Shown: positions 52,659 to 60,578 of the stretch, one piece after another
Numbering within the stretch: position 1 is the first letter of the stretch
Layout: each line of letters starts with the position of its first letter
From: Acidobacteriota bacterium
Lineage (GTDB): Bacteria; Acidobacteriota; Blastocatellia; Pyrinomonadales; Pyrinomonadaceae
Assembly: GCA_003223025.1 (NCBI GenBank)
Contig: QHXR01000017.1
Location: forward strand, 1-64,000
Direction: 5' to 3'
DNA: 64,000 nt
Notes under the pieces: generated by a model
Told to the model about the DNA's origin: nothing
The model's database searches: none
What the model saw: only the letters and a program-made list of their open reading frames with translations
Made by a program: the position numbers and the translations under genes

Positions 52659-52867
52659 GCTTTGTATCGAGATTGCCTCATGAACCGGCGAATAATTCGG
52701 CTTTTTTCGCAACTTAAATATGAGCTGAGCAAAAATGCGACACGTGCTTCACATGTTTTCGCGATTCCTCTCGCACAATCTCTTGAATCCATTTCAGCCC
52801 GCCCAACGAAAACCTACCCAAAGGAAACCAAATATCCTTTTCAAATAAACGGTATTGAGGAGTAATT

Positions 52868-53428
52868 ATGAAGAAAATGATTTTCGGTATGTTTGTGTTT
52901 GCAATGGCGGCATCGATGAATGTCTCTGCGCAAATGATGAAGGATGAGAATCCGATGGTCGGCGGAGCCGCAATGTACAAGACGAAGGACATCGTCGATA
53001 ACGCAGTCAACTCGAAGGATCACACGACTCTCGTTGCCGCAGTTCAGGCTGCGGGCTTGGTCGATACGCTCAAGAGCGCCGGGCCTTTCACGGTTTTCGC
53101 TCCGACAAATGCTGCGTTCGACAAGCTCCCGGCGGGGACGGTCGAGACACTGCTCAAGCCTGAGAACAAGGATATGCTGACGAAGGTTCTGACATACCAC
53201 GTCATCGCCGGAAATAACGATTCGACGGCTATCATGAAGGCCATCAAAAAGGGTGGAGGCAAAGCCGGGTTCAAGACAGTTTCGGGCGGAACGCTGACCG
53301 CAATGATGGACGGGAAGAATCTTGTTCTCATCGACGAGAAAGGCGGGAAGTCGATCGTCACGATCGCGGATGTTCGTCAGTCGAATGGCGTCATACACGT
53401 TATTGACTCGGTTGTATTGCCGAATTAG
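52868..53428 (+). CDS. Secreted fasciclin-domain protein
   Basis: 186 residues; GAGGAG precedes the ATG. Signal peptide (MKKMIFGMFVFAMAASMNVSAQ). One fasciclin (FAS1) domain at about 38-185 with H1 and H2 motifs GPFTVFAPTNAAFDKLP and LTYHVIAGN, and NGVIHVIDSVVLPN at the end. Such exported single-domain proteins take part in adhesion or stress responses. No membrane anchor beyond the signal peptide. Confidence 0.94.
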   Translation: MKKMIFGMFVFAMAASMNVSAQMMKDENPMVGGAAMYKTKDIVDNAVNSKDHTTLVAAVQAAGLVDTLKSAGPFTVFAPTNAAFDKLPAGTVETLLKPENKDMLTKVLTYHVIAGNNDSTAIMKAIKKGGGKAGFKTVSGGTLTAMMDGKNLVLIDEKGGKSIVTIADVRQSNGVIHVIDSVVLPN

Positions 53429-53518
53429 TTTCGCGATTTTGGGGAGGCGTGTGGAATGTATTCCGACACGCCTCTTTCTATTTTGACCAAAGGTATAGAA
53501 TTGATTCGAAGGTGAAGT

Positions 53519-54037
53519 ATGAAAGCAATTCTTTTAATAATGATCGCGATCGTTTCGATCGGTGCAGTTCTGGCGGTAGTCGGGCAGCGTTCTGAAAAAG
53601 TTAATAAGATCGTCACGAGTGATGACGATATCTTCGACGGTAAGAAGATCAAAAGATCGGATGCCGAATGGAAAAAGCTTCTTACGCCGGCGGAGTTTCA
53701 TGTCATGCGCGAGAAGGGGACGGAGCGGGCTTATACCGGGAAGTTGACGGACAATCATGAGAAGGGAGTCTATGCGTGTGCGGCGTGCGGTCTGCATCTG
53801 TTCAGCTCGAAGCACAAGTTCGATTCGGGTACCGGCTGGCCGAGCTTCTTCCAGGTTTTACATCGCGAGAACGTGGATGAAGAAGTCGACAACCTATTGG
53901 GTGAAACACGAACAGAAGTCGTTTGCGCAAGATGCGGTGCTCATCTCGGTCACGTGTTCGACGACGGGCCCGAGCCGACAGGCTTACGATATTGCATGAA
54001 TTCGGTGTCGTTGAAATTTATTCCGACGACGAAATAG
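53519..54037 (+). CDS. msrB: Peptide-methionine (R)-S-oxide reductase
   Basis: 172 residues. Membrane-anchor or signal segment ([19 protein letters not shown]), then an MsrB domain at about 45-170. Zinc cysteines in CAACGLHLF and [16 protein letters not shown], substrate-pocket GTGWPSFF, and the catalytic Cys in [11 protein letters not shown], all as expected. It reduces methionine-R-sulfoxide in proteins, here on the outer side of the membrane. A conserved resolving Cys is not obvious near the N-terminal part. Confidence 0.95.
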   Translation: MKAILLIMIAIVSIGAVLAVVGQRSEKVNKIVTSDDDIFDGKKIKRSDAEWKKLLTPAEFHVMREKGTERAYTGKLTDNHEKGVYACAACGLHLFSSKHKFDSGTGWPSFFQVLHRENVDEEVDNLLGETRTEVVCARCGAHLGHVFDDGPEPTGLRYCMNSVSLKFIPTTK

Positions 54038-54069
54038 GTTTGCGGCGTGGAACTGGTTTCCGAATAACG

Positions 54070-54209
54070 GCACCGTTAGGCGCCGCATCTTGGTAGAACC
54101 GGGTAAAAAGAAATTAGAGCTCCGTAGGAGCGACAGTTCAATGTCGGTCCTACGGAGCTCGATTCTTTGGATGACTGCGACGCTACCAATATGCCGCACC
54201 TAACGGTGC
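54070..54209. repeat. Palindromic repeat with GAGCTCCGTAGGA hairpin
   Basis: Outer arms GCACCGTTAGG and CCTAACGGTGC; inner arms GAGCTCCGTAGGA (54118-54130) and TCCTACGGAGCTC (54148-54160). Located between msrB and the alaS fragment. Confidence 0.75.
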
Positions 54210-54278
54210 TTAAAACGACTCGGGATCGTCGGTGGACAAACATCCACCCCTGTTGCGTGTGCTACAATTTTTCCCGTA

Positions 54279-55109
54279 ATGACAGGTAACGAGATCAGAC
54301 AAAAGTTTCTCGATTATTTCGAGGAGCGCGGCCATAAAGTCGTCCATTCTTCACCGCTTCTGCCGGCCAACGACCCGACGCTTTTGTTCACGAATGCGGG
54401 AATGAATCAGTTCAAGGACGTGTTCCTCGGCAATGAGAAACGCGACTACAAACGCGCAGTCTCATCGCAGAAATGCCTCCGTGCGGGAGGCAAACACAAC
54501 GACCTCGACGAGGTTGGGAAGACGGCGCGCCATCACACGTTTTTCGAGATGTTGGGGAATTTTTCGTTCGGAGATTATTTCAAGGAAGACGCGATCCATT
54601 TTGCCTGGGACCTTCTGGTGAACGAGTTCAAACTCGATCCTGAGCGACTTTGGTTCACAGTTTTCGAAGGTGACGATCAAGTACCGCCCGACGATGACGC
54701 TCGCGCTCTTTGGGAAAAAGTAGGGGCAAAACCGGAACGGATCCTCGGTTTCGGGCGGAAGGATAACTTCTGGCAAATGGGTGACACAGGTCCGTGCGGA
54801 CCGTGCTCCGAGATCTTTCATTATATGGGCGACGATCCACTCGATCCGGAAAAGAATTCGCCGCATTGGGTAAACGGCCCCGGCGATACGACCATCGAGA
54901 TCTGGAATCTTGTCTTTATGCAGTTCAATCGCACGCTCGAGGAAGACGGATCTTTCAAGTTAACTCCGCTCCCCGCCCCTTCCGTCGATACCGGAATGGG
55001 ACTCGAACGGATGACCGCGGTGATGCAACACGTCCCGACAAATTACGATACCGATATCGTCAGGCCGATCGTGGAGTTCACGGCGGAGTTGGCGAAGTCG
55101 TCAATATAG
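54279..55109 (+). pseudogene. alaS: Truncated alanyl-tRNA synthetase (catalytic core only)
   Basis: 276 residues from [20 protein letters not shown]. Class II core is intact: motif 1 region ([20 protein letters not shown]), motif 2 (TRAGG-type [16 protein letters not shown], then [13 protein letters not shown]) and motif 3 ([14 protein letters not shown]). Then it stops 27 bases before a CCGCAGAT repeat. Normal AlaRS has about 870 residues, so the tRNA-recognition, editing and C-Ala domains are missing. It may be a deleted copy, with the real alaS elsewhere, a repeat-mediated rearrangement, or a misassembly. A functional stand-alone core is less likely. Confidence 0.85.
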
Positions 55110-55135
55110 GCAGCGTCTAGTGAATCGAGGGAATT

Positions 55136-55203
55136 AACTGCGGATGACGCAGATAGGGCGGATTGTTTATTAGACTTTTCTTATTTGCGTCATCTGCGGT
55201 TAA
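55136..55203. repeat. CTGCGGATGACGC hairpin repeat
   Basis: Arms TTAACTGCGGATGACGCAGA and TTGCGTCATCTGCGGTTAAT. It directly follows the truncated alaS and is a possible recombination point. Confidence 0.75.
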
Positions 55204-55223
55204 TCACCCAAGGGTTTCGACCT

Positions 55224-55853
55224 ATGGCCCGAAAAATTCAAGTCCTTCTCATCGAAAACCAATCGCTGACACGACTCGGCGTGCGCACGGTGATCGAGAA
55301 AGAGACTGACATCGAGCTCATCGGTGAATCGGACAACGCGACCGACGGATTCGAAAAATTCCGCACACTTAAACCTCACGTCACGATCCTCGGCTTACGA
55401 TTTCCGGACTCCTGTTCGATCGACGATCTCGACAACTACTTCATCGAAGATCCAAAATCAAAGATCATCGTCCTCGCCGAACACGCCGGCGACGCCGAGA
55501 TCACAAAGGCTTTGAAGAAAGGTGCGGCGGGTTACATATGCAAAGATGTCGAACCCGACGGTCTGATCACGGCGATCCGAACGGTTGCCGCTGGGCGCAA
55601 GTACATTCCCGATGACATCGCGGAAATTCTCACCGAACATTTAGGACAAGAAGATCTGACGCCGGCCGAAGCGAACATCCTTCGAATGATAGTCGGCGGA
55701 ATGTCGAACAAGGAAATGGCATACGCTCTCGATGTGAGTGAGAACACGGTGAAGACTCACGTCAAAAATATTTTCGACAAGATCGGTGTGTCAGATCGAA
55801 CATCGGCCGCGACTATGGCGATCAAGAGAGGATTAGTTCGAGTAGATTTGTAG
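55224..55853 (+). CDS. NarL/LuxR-type response regulator with degenerate receiver
   Basis: 210 residues from MARKIQVLLIENQSLTRLGV. Receiver-like domain about 5-120: the acidic pair is EN instead of DD and the phospho-acceptor position reads VTILGLRFPD, Gly where Asp should be, although Lys in LKKGAAGYICKD is kept. About 145-208 is a LuxR helix-turn-helix (LTPAEANILRMIVGGMSNKEMAYALDVSENTVKTHVKNIFDKIGVSDRT). It probably works without phosphorylation. No sensor kinase is near. Confidence 0.9.
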   Translation: MARKIQVLLIENQSLTRLGVRTVIEKETDIELIGESDNATDGFEKFRTLKPHVTILGLRFPDSCSIDDLDNYFIEDPKSKIIVLAEHAGDAEITKALKKGAAGYICKDVEPDGLITAIRTVAAGRKYIPDDIAEILTEHLGQEDLTPAEANILRMIVGGMSNKEMAYALDVSENTVKTHVKNIFDKIGVSDRTSAATMAIKRGLVRVDL

Positions 55854-56010
55854 GACAGTTTTCATTAATTAATTAAGTAATTACCTAACGTACTTATCCC
55901 CTCACGGAAGGTATTTGTTACAATGCAAGGGGGTGGTCTGAATGAATAGACACCCTCGACGCATAAGTTTACAATCGCGCAGTCGCAAACCAAAGACGCG
56001 TGAGAAAGAT

Positions 56011-56895
56011 ATGACCGTTTGTATCGCTGCCCTTTACGAGACCAATAAGAACTCTAGAGGTATCGCATTCGCAACGGACTGGCAAGACACTGATTTAACC
56101 ACCGGCGTTGCTTCACAAACAGGGCTAAAAATAACAAACCCAGCCGGAAACGTTATGCTTTTAGGTGCGGGCGATTTACCGTTTCTCGGTCAACTGGCGG
56201 AACACCTTCGGATAAAAACAGGGTATGGAGTACTACCCGACGTGGCTGCGGTGGTAAAAGATTACAAAGAACTGTATCGGGGCTATCTGAACGTTTATCT
56301 GGAAGATAACGTCTTAAATCGGCACAACTATTCTTGGGGCGAATGGAAGCAGAAATCCGAAGACGGATCTATATCGTCTTCGCTTATCGAGATAGTCAAT
56401 CGAGAGTTAACGAGGGCAGTACCACCTTCTGTAGACGCAATCATCGCTGGTATCGACAAGCCGAACACGCCAGAAGCTAGAACTCGACTCGTAAAAATTA
56501 CACGCGATCCGCTAACAGGGGAGGTACATGACGACGACGTTAGTCATCGTGGGCACGCCGAAATTGGAGAAGGGGACTTTATAGCTGACTTGGAGTTTCG
56601 CAAAGCGAGTTTTCATAGGTTCGGCTCTAAAAAGAGAACGGTGTTTTTATCTTATCTAGCGAAGCGTAGGGCTGGGGAGGTATATGCTAGTGTCGGTTCG
56701 AATACTGGGCTCTATACGTTAGATCACGAGGGCGGCATGGCGGTCGGTTGCCTAGAGTTTAAGAAGGAATTTGACAAAATTTACAACGCGTTAAGTAAGA
56801 AGGCGTTTAGGAGTGGAAAAGCAGCGTATGACAAAGCAGAAACAATCTTCGACAGAGTCCCCTTCGACAAAACGCCCCGGCAGAAGCGGCGGTAA
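56011..56895 (+). CDS. Proteasome-like Ntn-hydrolase (passenger gene)
   Basis: 294 residues from ATG 56011 (MTVCIAALYETNKNSRG). After Met removal Thr would be the N-terminal residue, the nucleophile of proteasome beta/HslV proteins. AFATDWQDTDLTTGVASQTGLKI and GNVMLLGAGDLPFLGQLAEHL also follow the beta-subunit pattern. Length is more than an HslV (about 175 residues), with an unknown C-terminal half ending in basic residues. An upstream ATG at 55942 would hide the Thr; the later ATG is favoured. Carried inside the IS element; role unknown, perhaps protein degradation or defence. Confidence 0.7.
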   Translation: MTVCIAALYETNKNSRGIAFATDWQDTDLTTGVASQTGLKITNPAGNVMLLGAGDLPFLGQLAEHLRIKTGYGVLPDVAAVVKDYKELYRGYLNVYLEDNVLNRHNYSWGEWKQKSEDGSISSSLIEIVNRELTRAVPPSVDAIIAGIDKPNTPEARTRLVKITRDPLTGEVHDDDVSHRGHAEIGEGDFIADLEFRKASFHRFGSKKRTVFLSYLAKRRAGEVYASVGSNTGLYTLDHEGGMAVGCLEFKKEFDKIYNALSKKAFRSGKAAYDKAETIFDRVPFDKTPRQKRR

Positions 56896-57016
56896 AACTA
56901 GATCGATTCAACCGCTCCCACGGGATGCCTTTGAGGAAGCTCTGAAGCAGGCGAGTCGGAAAGTTTCTCAATCTGATTCAGATCAAGGCAAGAAACGTAA
57001 GACGGATTCAGATTGA
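56828..57016 (+). CDS. Small basic protein overlapping the Ntn-hydrolase gene (passenger)
   Basis: 62 residues from MTKQKQSSTESPSTKR, out of frame with and overlapping the last 68 bases of the preceding gene. Ser/Lys-rich ends surround a helix (LPRDAFEEALKQASRKVSQ). The overlap and the credible helix suggest a translationally coupled partner. No known family. Confidence 0.45.
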   Translation: MTKQKQSSTESPSTKRPGRSGGKTRSIQPLPRDAFEEALKQASRKVSQSDSDQGKKRKTDSD

Positions 57017-57038
57017 TTTAGAACCGTTTAGAAAATAA

Positions 57039-57067
57039 AAAAGGCGAACGCGGGAACGTTGCCTTTT
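57039..57067 (+). terminator. Intrinsic terminator after the first passenger genes
   Basis: AAAAGGC and GCCTTTT at the base, AACG and CGTT above them; followed by TTTTCAC. Confidence 0.6.
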
Positions 57068-57117
57068 CACTCCAAACATTTTGCCTGGTAGCTGACTGCT
57101 AAGGACAGTTTACCATT

Positions 57118-57360
57118 ATGCAAAGTGAAAAAATCGAAACAGAATTAGCGAAGATTCAAAGTCTTCTCGTTAGCGGTGATACCAGCGAGCGCCAGTATGA
57201 GCAACTCTACGCAGCTCAACAAGCGCTCGCGTGGGCGTTAGATGAACGGGTGGCGAAGGCCCCGGTCGCAATGATCTTGCAGGGCGGCGTCTCCGCTCCC
57301 GTTCAGTCCGATTACATCCCGATCTCTACGGACATTCCGGCAGAGACAGTAAGTTGTTAG
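57118..57360 (+). CDS. Hypothetical 80-residue passenger protein
   Basis: Starts MQSEKIETELAKIQSLLVSG; AAGGA about 14 bases upstream. Residues 1-48 look like an amphipathic helix pair (EQLYAAQQALAWALDE), the rest is irregular with a final Cys. No known family. Its 3' end overlaps that of the DUF3892 gene on the other strand by 35 bases. Confidence 0.5.
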   Translation: MQSEKIETELAKIQSLLVSGDTSERQYEQLYAAQQALAWALDERVAKAPVAMILQGGVSAPVQSDYIPISTDIPAETVSC

Positions 57361-57538
57361 GTTGTTCACCATCAGCGCGGGTCTTGATGTACTTGTTCCC
57401 AAACTGGCTTGTCGCGACAATTACATCAACCGAGCTGCCGCCGACAAGAACATAATAGTCGTAGGTGCCGCGCCTCAATGTCCGAGATCGCTTGCTGCTG
57501 CGACCTCTTCCAACGGACACCATCGGAACGTATGCCAC
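57326..57538 (-). CDS. DUF3892-like small protein (passenger)
   Basis: 70 residues. The end GNKYIKTRADGEQPNNLLSLPECP matches the closing motif of DUF3892 proteins (Y-hydrophobic-R/K-T-x-x-D ... NLLSLPEC), after a strand-rich YDYYVLVGGSSVDVIVATSQ. The N-terminal 28 residues are basic. Function unknown. It reads toward the end of the 80-residue gene. Confidence 0.5.
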   Translation of the reverse strand: MAYVPMVSVGRGRSSKRSRTLRRGTYDYYVLVGGSSVDVIVATSQFGNKYIKTRADGEQPNNLLSLPECP

Positions 57539-58002
57539 CTATGGAAAGGATGCGTTCGTGCGCGCTGGTTCGGTTCGATTTGTTAATGCAACCAATCTGT
57601 ACTCGTATAGCCATTGTTTTGTGTAGGAACGATATTTCCCTCGCTCCATCCGGGTCCTTCAGCCTAGTAACGGGGCCGTTGACACAGGACACAAAATTTT
57701 CGTATTCTTAGACGCAGTTCAAGCGTCTGTTTGCGTGTCCCGCGTCAACAGCATTTCTACAAAGCCCGTGTGCAACCACGGGTTTTTGCTTTGTTCGATT
57801 ACCCCTTGTTCCCCTTGGTCTATACCCCTTGAATTGAAAAAACCACCTTGAAAACGACAGCTAGAAAGTTCGTTTTCGCGTGTGGTTAGTGGTGGACAGG
57901 ATCCTTTCTCTGCCCGTGCTAAAAGCGTAGCACAGTTTTCACAGATAAAACAATCGCCCAACGTCGGAAGTTCTTTGTTTTAAACGGTTTGCGCCTTTTC
58001 GG
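57539..58002. other. Cargo region of the IS element without a supported gene
   Basis: Contains a plus-strand terminator hairpin at 57765-57787 (CCCGTG/CACGGG then TTTTT). A minus-strand open frame at 57719-57961 begins MGDCFICENCATLLARA, which has a CxxC pair, but it reads through the hairpin and its second half is not protein-like, so it is not called. Confidence 0.4.
57765..57787 (+). terminator. Intrinsic terminator within the IS element
   Basis: CCCGTG and CACGGG around a six-base loop, then TTTTT on the plus strand. Confidence 0.65.
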
Positions 58003-58896
58003 TTATTTATCCTTTCTCACTTGTTGAATGAACGAAATAAACATCGGAGTAATGTCGTTTCGGCGGTTGTAGCGAAACGAGTATTCGTTGATGTAGTTTT
58101 GTAGATAATTGCGCTCGACTCGACCGCGATAGACGCCACGCAGACCGCCTTTCATCAAAGACCAAAAGCCCTCGATTGTATTTGTATGAGACTCGCCAAC
58201 TACCCACTGTTTTTTCGCATGACTCGATTTTTGATGTTCATAGCCATGAAGCTTGAGAGTCGCGTAAGCATGCCACTCGTCCGTGTGAATGATCGAATCG
58301 ACCGTGACGTTTTCTTGCACGAAAGGGATCAACGTTGCTCGTCTGGCATCGGGAACGATTTCCGCTTTGACCGATCCTTCACGCTCCACAGCGCCAACAA
58401 CGATAGTTTTGTTTACGGCTCCGCGACCGGGTGTCTTGCTGCCCTTCTTTCGACCGCCTACATAAGTTTCATCGACTTCGACCGAACCACTCAGACGCGG
58501 CGATTCATCGAGCATCTCGCGGATCTTCTGAAACATTCTCCACGCAGTTTTGTACGTCACGCCGAGTTCTCTTTCAAGTTGCTTGGCAGAGATGCCGCAT
58601 CGAGTCGATGCCATGAGAAAGATCGCGTAGAACCAATCTGTGAGAGGTGTAGAGGACTTGTGATAGATCGTGTCAGCGGTCGGGTGAACATGATTACCGC
58701 AGAACTGGCATGAGTAACTTTTGCGACCTTGAACGCGATAGTGATTAGTCACCTTTTCGCATTTGTTACAATGGATTCCGTCAGGATAGAGATAATCTTT
58801 GAGCCAGTCCAAACAAACATCATCGTTCGGAAACTGTTTACGAAAATCCTTGACCGTGTACTTTTCCATTCTCGATTTCGGTGCTTTGTTTCTCAT
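58003..58896 (-). CDS. IS1595-family transposase
   Basis: 297 residues (or 288 from MEKYTVKDFRKQFP). N-terminal zinc ribbon CNKC...CQFCG, then the ISXO2-like DDE domain with VEVDETYVGGRKKG (first Asp), IIHTDEWHAY (second Asp) and SHTNTIEGFWSLMKGGLRG (Asn and Glu-type end) and the closing YINEYSFRYNRR. It cuts and pastes the surrounding 3.1-kb element. The gene faces inward, near the right end. It appears intact, so the element may still move. Confidence 0.95.
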   Translation of the reverse strand: MRNKAPKSRMEKYTVKDFRKQFPNDDVCLDWLKDYLYPDGIHCNKCEKVTNHYRVQGRKSYSCQFCGNHVHPTADTIYHKSSTPLTDWFYAIFLMASTRCGISAKQLERELGVTYKTAWRMFQKIREMLDESPRLSGSVEVDETYVGGRKKGSKTPGRGAVNKTIVVGAVEREGSVKAEIVPDARRATLIPFVQENVTVDSIIHTDEWHAYATLKLHGYEHQKSSHAKKQWVVGESHTNTIEGFWSLMKGGLRGVYRGRVERNYLQNYINEYSFRYNRRNDITPMFISFIQQVRKDK

Positions 58897-58982
58897 GATG
58901 GGACAAAGTTACCATAAGAATTACCTACAGTCAAGGGATAAGTACGTTACCTAATTACGTAATTAATTAATGAGGAAGACAT

Positions 58983-59621
58983 ATGGACGAATTTAAAAAA
59001 GAAATAATCGAATACGCTGAGAGTTTTACTTCGGATGAAAGTCCTGTGCTTCGTGAGTTGCGCGAACATTGCTACGCACAATACGAAGACAAAGCGATGC
59101 TTTCCGGATTTGTGCAGGGCCGTGTGTTGAGTATGTTCTCGCGGATGATCCGTCCGCGCGTCGTGCTCGAGATCGGAACGTATCTCGGCTACTCGGCGCT
59201 CTGTTTTGCCGAAGGATTGGTCGACGGCGGTAAGGTCATCACACTCGATGTGAATGAAGAGACGAATAAGGTAGCGAGGTCGTTCGTCGAGAAAAGCGAG
59301 TACAAAGACCGGATCGAGTTTCATCTCGGAAATGGAGTGGATGTCATTCCATCGCTGCCCGAAACGTTCGATCTCGTCTTCATCGACGCCGACAAGCCGA
59401 ACTACACGAACTACTACAACCTCGTCTTCGACAAAGTTCGTACGGGCGGGTTTATCATCGCCGACAATGTTCTCTGGAGCGGAAAGGTTCTCGCACCCGA
59501 TGATGAGAACGCTGAGGCGCTGCATTCTTTCAATCAGATGGTGCGTGCGGATGACCGAGTGTCGAATGTTCTTTTGCCGATCCGCGATGGGTTGATGGTT
59601 GTATGTAAGAACTGGTTTTGA
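58983..59621 (+). CDS. SAM-dependent O-methyltransferase, caffeoyl-CoA-type
   Basis: 212 residues. Class I methyltransferase of the catechol/caffeoyl-CoA group: GFVQGRVLSMFSRMIRPRVVLEIGTYLGYSALCFAEGL (motif I), KVITLDVNEE, and FDLVFIDADKPNYTNYY with the metal-binding Asp residues, then GGFIIADNVLWSGKVL. Length is typical. The IS element inserted 37 bases upstream, in the AT palindrome, and may have altered its expression. GAGGAAGAC lies just before the ATG. Confidence 0.94.
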   Translation: MDEFKKEIIEYAESFTSDESPVLRELREHCYAQYEDKAMLSGFVQGRVLSMFSRMIRPRVVLEIGTYLGYSALCFAEGLVDGGKVITLDVNEETNKVARSFVEKSEYKDRIEFHLGNGVDVIPSLPETFDLVFIDADKPNYTNYYNLVFDKVRTGGFIIADNVLWSGKVLAPDDENAEALHSFNQMVRADDRVSNVLLPIRDGLMVVCKNWF

Positions 59622-59683
59622 GTACCGCCTTTAGGCGGCCAATTGCAAAATCGAAAATTAGCCGCCTAAAGGCGGTACTCAAA
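59617..59683. repeat. Perfect 23-bp inverted repeat at the O-methyltransferase 3' end
   Basis: TTTGAGTACCGCCTTTAGGC (plus GGC) and its exact complement at 59661-59683. The stop codon TGA at 59619-59621 is part of the left arm, so the repeat supplies the gene's end. Confidence 0.85.
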
Positions 59684-59785
59684 CCTTTTCCTCACCCGAA
59701 TTGATGATTACAACCCGATCTCTAATCGCTAAACTCCTTATATACGCTTTGCTCGAACAAGCGAAGAGGAACAAGGAGAAGACAG

Positions 59786-60484
59786 ATGATCAACATCAGA
59801 CGATCGAACGAACGCGGGCATGCAAATCACGGCTGGCTCGACACGCATTTTTCATTTTCATTCGCGGACTATTACGATCCGAACTTTATGGGCTTTCGAA
59901 ATCTTCGTGTCATAAACGAAGACTTCATCGAACCCGGTCAGGGATTTCCGAAGCATGGCCACCGTGACATGGAGATCATTACATATATGATCTCGGGCGA
60001 GATTTCACATCGCGACTCGATGGGCAACGGCGAGACGATCCATCCGAATGAAGTGCAGCGGATGACAGCAGGAACCGGTGTTCTGCACAGCGAATACAGT
60101 TCGCCGACGGATCGGACGCACCTTCTGCAGATCTGGATTCTGCCTGAAAAGAGAAATCTTCAACCGGGCTATGAGCAGAAGGAATTTCCACCGGTGGAAA
60201 AACAAGGAAAGCTCAAACTGATCGCTTCGCGCGGCGGCGATGACGGTTCGGTCCATATCAATCAGGACGTAAAGGTTTACGCATCGGTGCTGAACGAGGG
60301 CGAAGCAGCCGATCTTGAGATCACGGAAGGACGCCACGCATGGATCCAATTGATCTCGGGAGAGCTCGATGTGAACGGCGATAACCTTCAAGCGGGTGAT
60401 GGAGCGGCGATCAGCGACGAAACGAGTCTGAAACTGAGGTCGCTGAAGGCGAACAGTGAGTTTTTGCTATTCGATCTGAATTAA
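59786..60484 (+). CDS. Pirin-family protein
   Basis: 232 residues; AGGAG before the ATG. Two cupin domains. The N-terminal one keeps the metal site: HGHRDMEIITYMISG (two His) and HSEYS-type GTGVLHSEYSSPTD (third His), with Glu in MEI. LLQIWILPEKRNLQPGYEQKEF and the C-terminal cupin remnant (HAWIQLISGELDVNG) follow the YhhW/pirin pattern. Members can act as quercetin dioxygenases or redox sensors. No neighbour clarifies the substrate. Confidence 0.93.
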   Translation: MINIRRSNERGHANHGWLDTHFSFSFADYYDPNFMGFRNLRVINEDFIEPGQGFPKHGHRDMEIITYMISGEISHRDSMGNGETIHPNEVQRMTAGTGVLHSEYSSPTDRTHLLQIWILPEKRNLQPGYEQKEFPPVEKQGKLKLIASRGGDDGSVHINQDVKVYASVLNEGEAADLEITEGRHAWIQLISGELDVNGDNLQAGDGAAISDETSLKLRSLKANSEFLLFDLN

Positions 60485-60536
60485 GGGAGTACGAAGTAAT
60501 TCCCGGACGTTTTGGAGAGCAATTTACGGGGATGAA

Positions 60537-60578
60537 GGGATTATGAGGATGGAATTCCTCGTAATCCCCATTTTGTTT
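60537..60578 (+). terminator. Intrinsic terminator after the pirin gene
   Basis: GGGATTATGAGGA pairs with TTCCTCGTAATCCCC around a small loop, then ATTTTGTTT. Bases 60579-61041 hold no supported gene. Confidence 0.75.

Larger units (their letters stand above)
55889..58946. mobile_element. IS1595-family transposable element with passenger genes
   Basis: 3058 bp. Ends are CGTACTTATCCC (55889-55900) and its complement (58935-58946); the similarity of the ends goes on for about 32 bases with mismatches. The 8-bp duplication is the size known for IS1595. Cargo: a proteasome-like Ntn hydrolase, a small basic protein, an 80-residue protein and a DUF3892 protein, then the transposase on the minus strand. 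Its codon use and AT content look different from the host genes, as expected of an import. Confidence 0.9.
55881..58954. repeat. 8-bp target-site duplication TTACCTAA around the IS element
   Basis: TTACCTAA at 55881-55888 and 58947-58954 directly flank the terminal inverted repeats. Removing the element and one copy restores a near-perfect AT-rich palindrome upstream of the O-methyltransferase gene, resembling the one at mqnA. Confidence 0.9.

Noticed and set aside
54279-55109. Stand-alone AlaX-type editing protein
   Set aside because: The fragment is the aminoacylation core with motifs 1-3. AlaX proteins correspond to the editing domain, which is the part missing here.
57719-57961. Zinc-ribbon-like small gene in the IS element
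   Set aside because: A CxxC at the start is suggestive, but the frame reads through a terminator hairpin and has no ribosome site; left uncalled.
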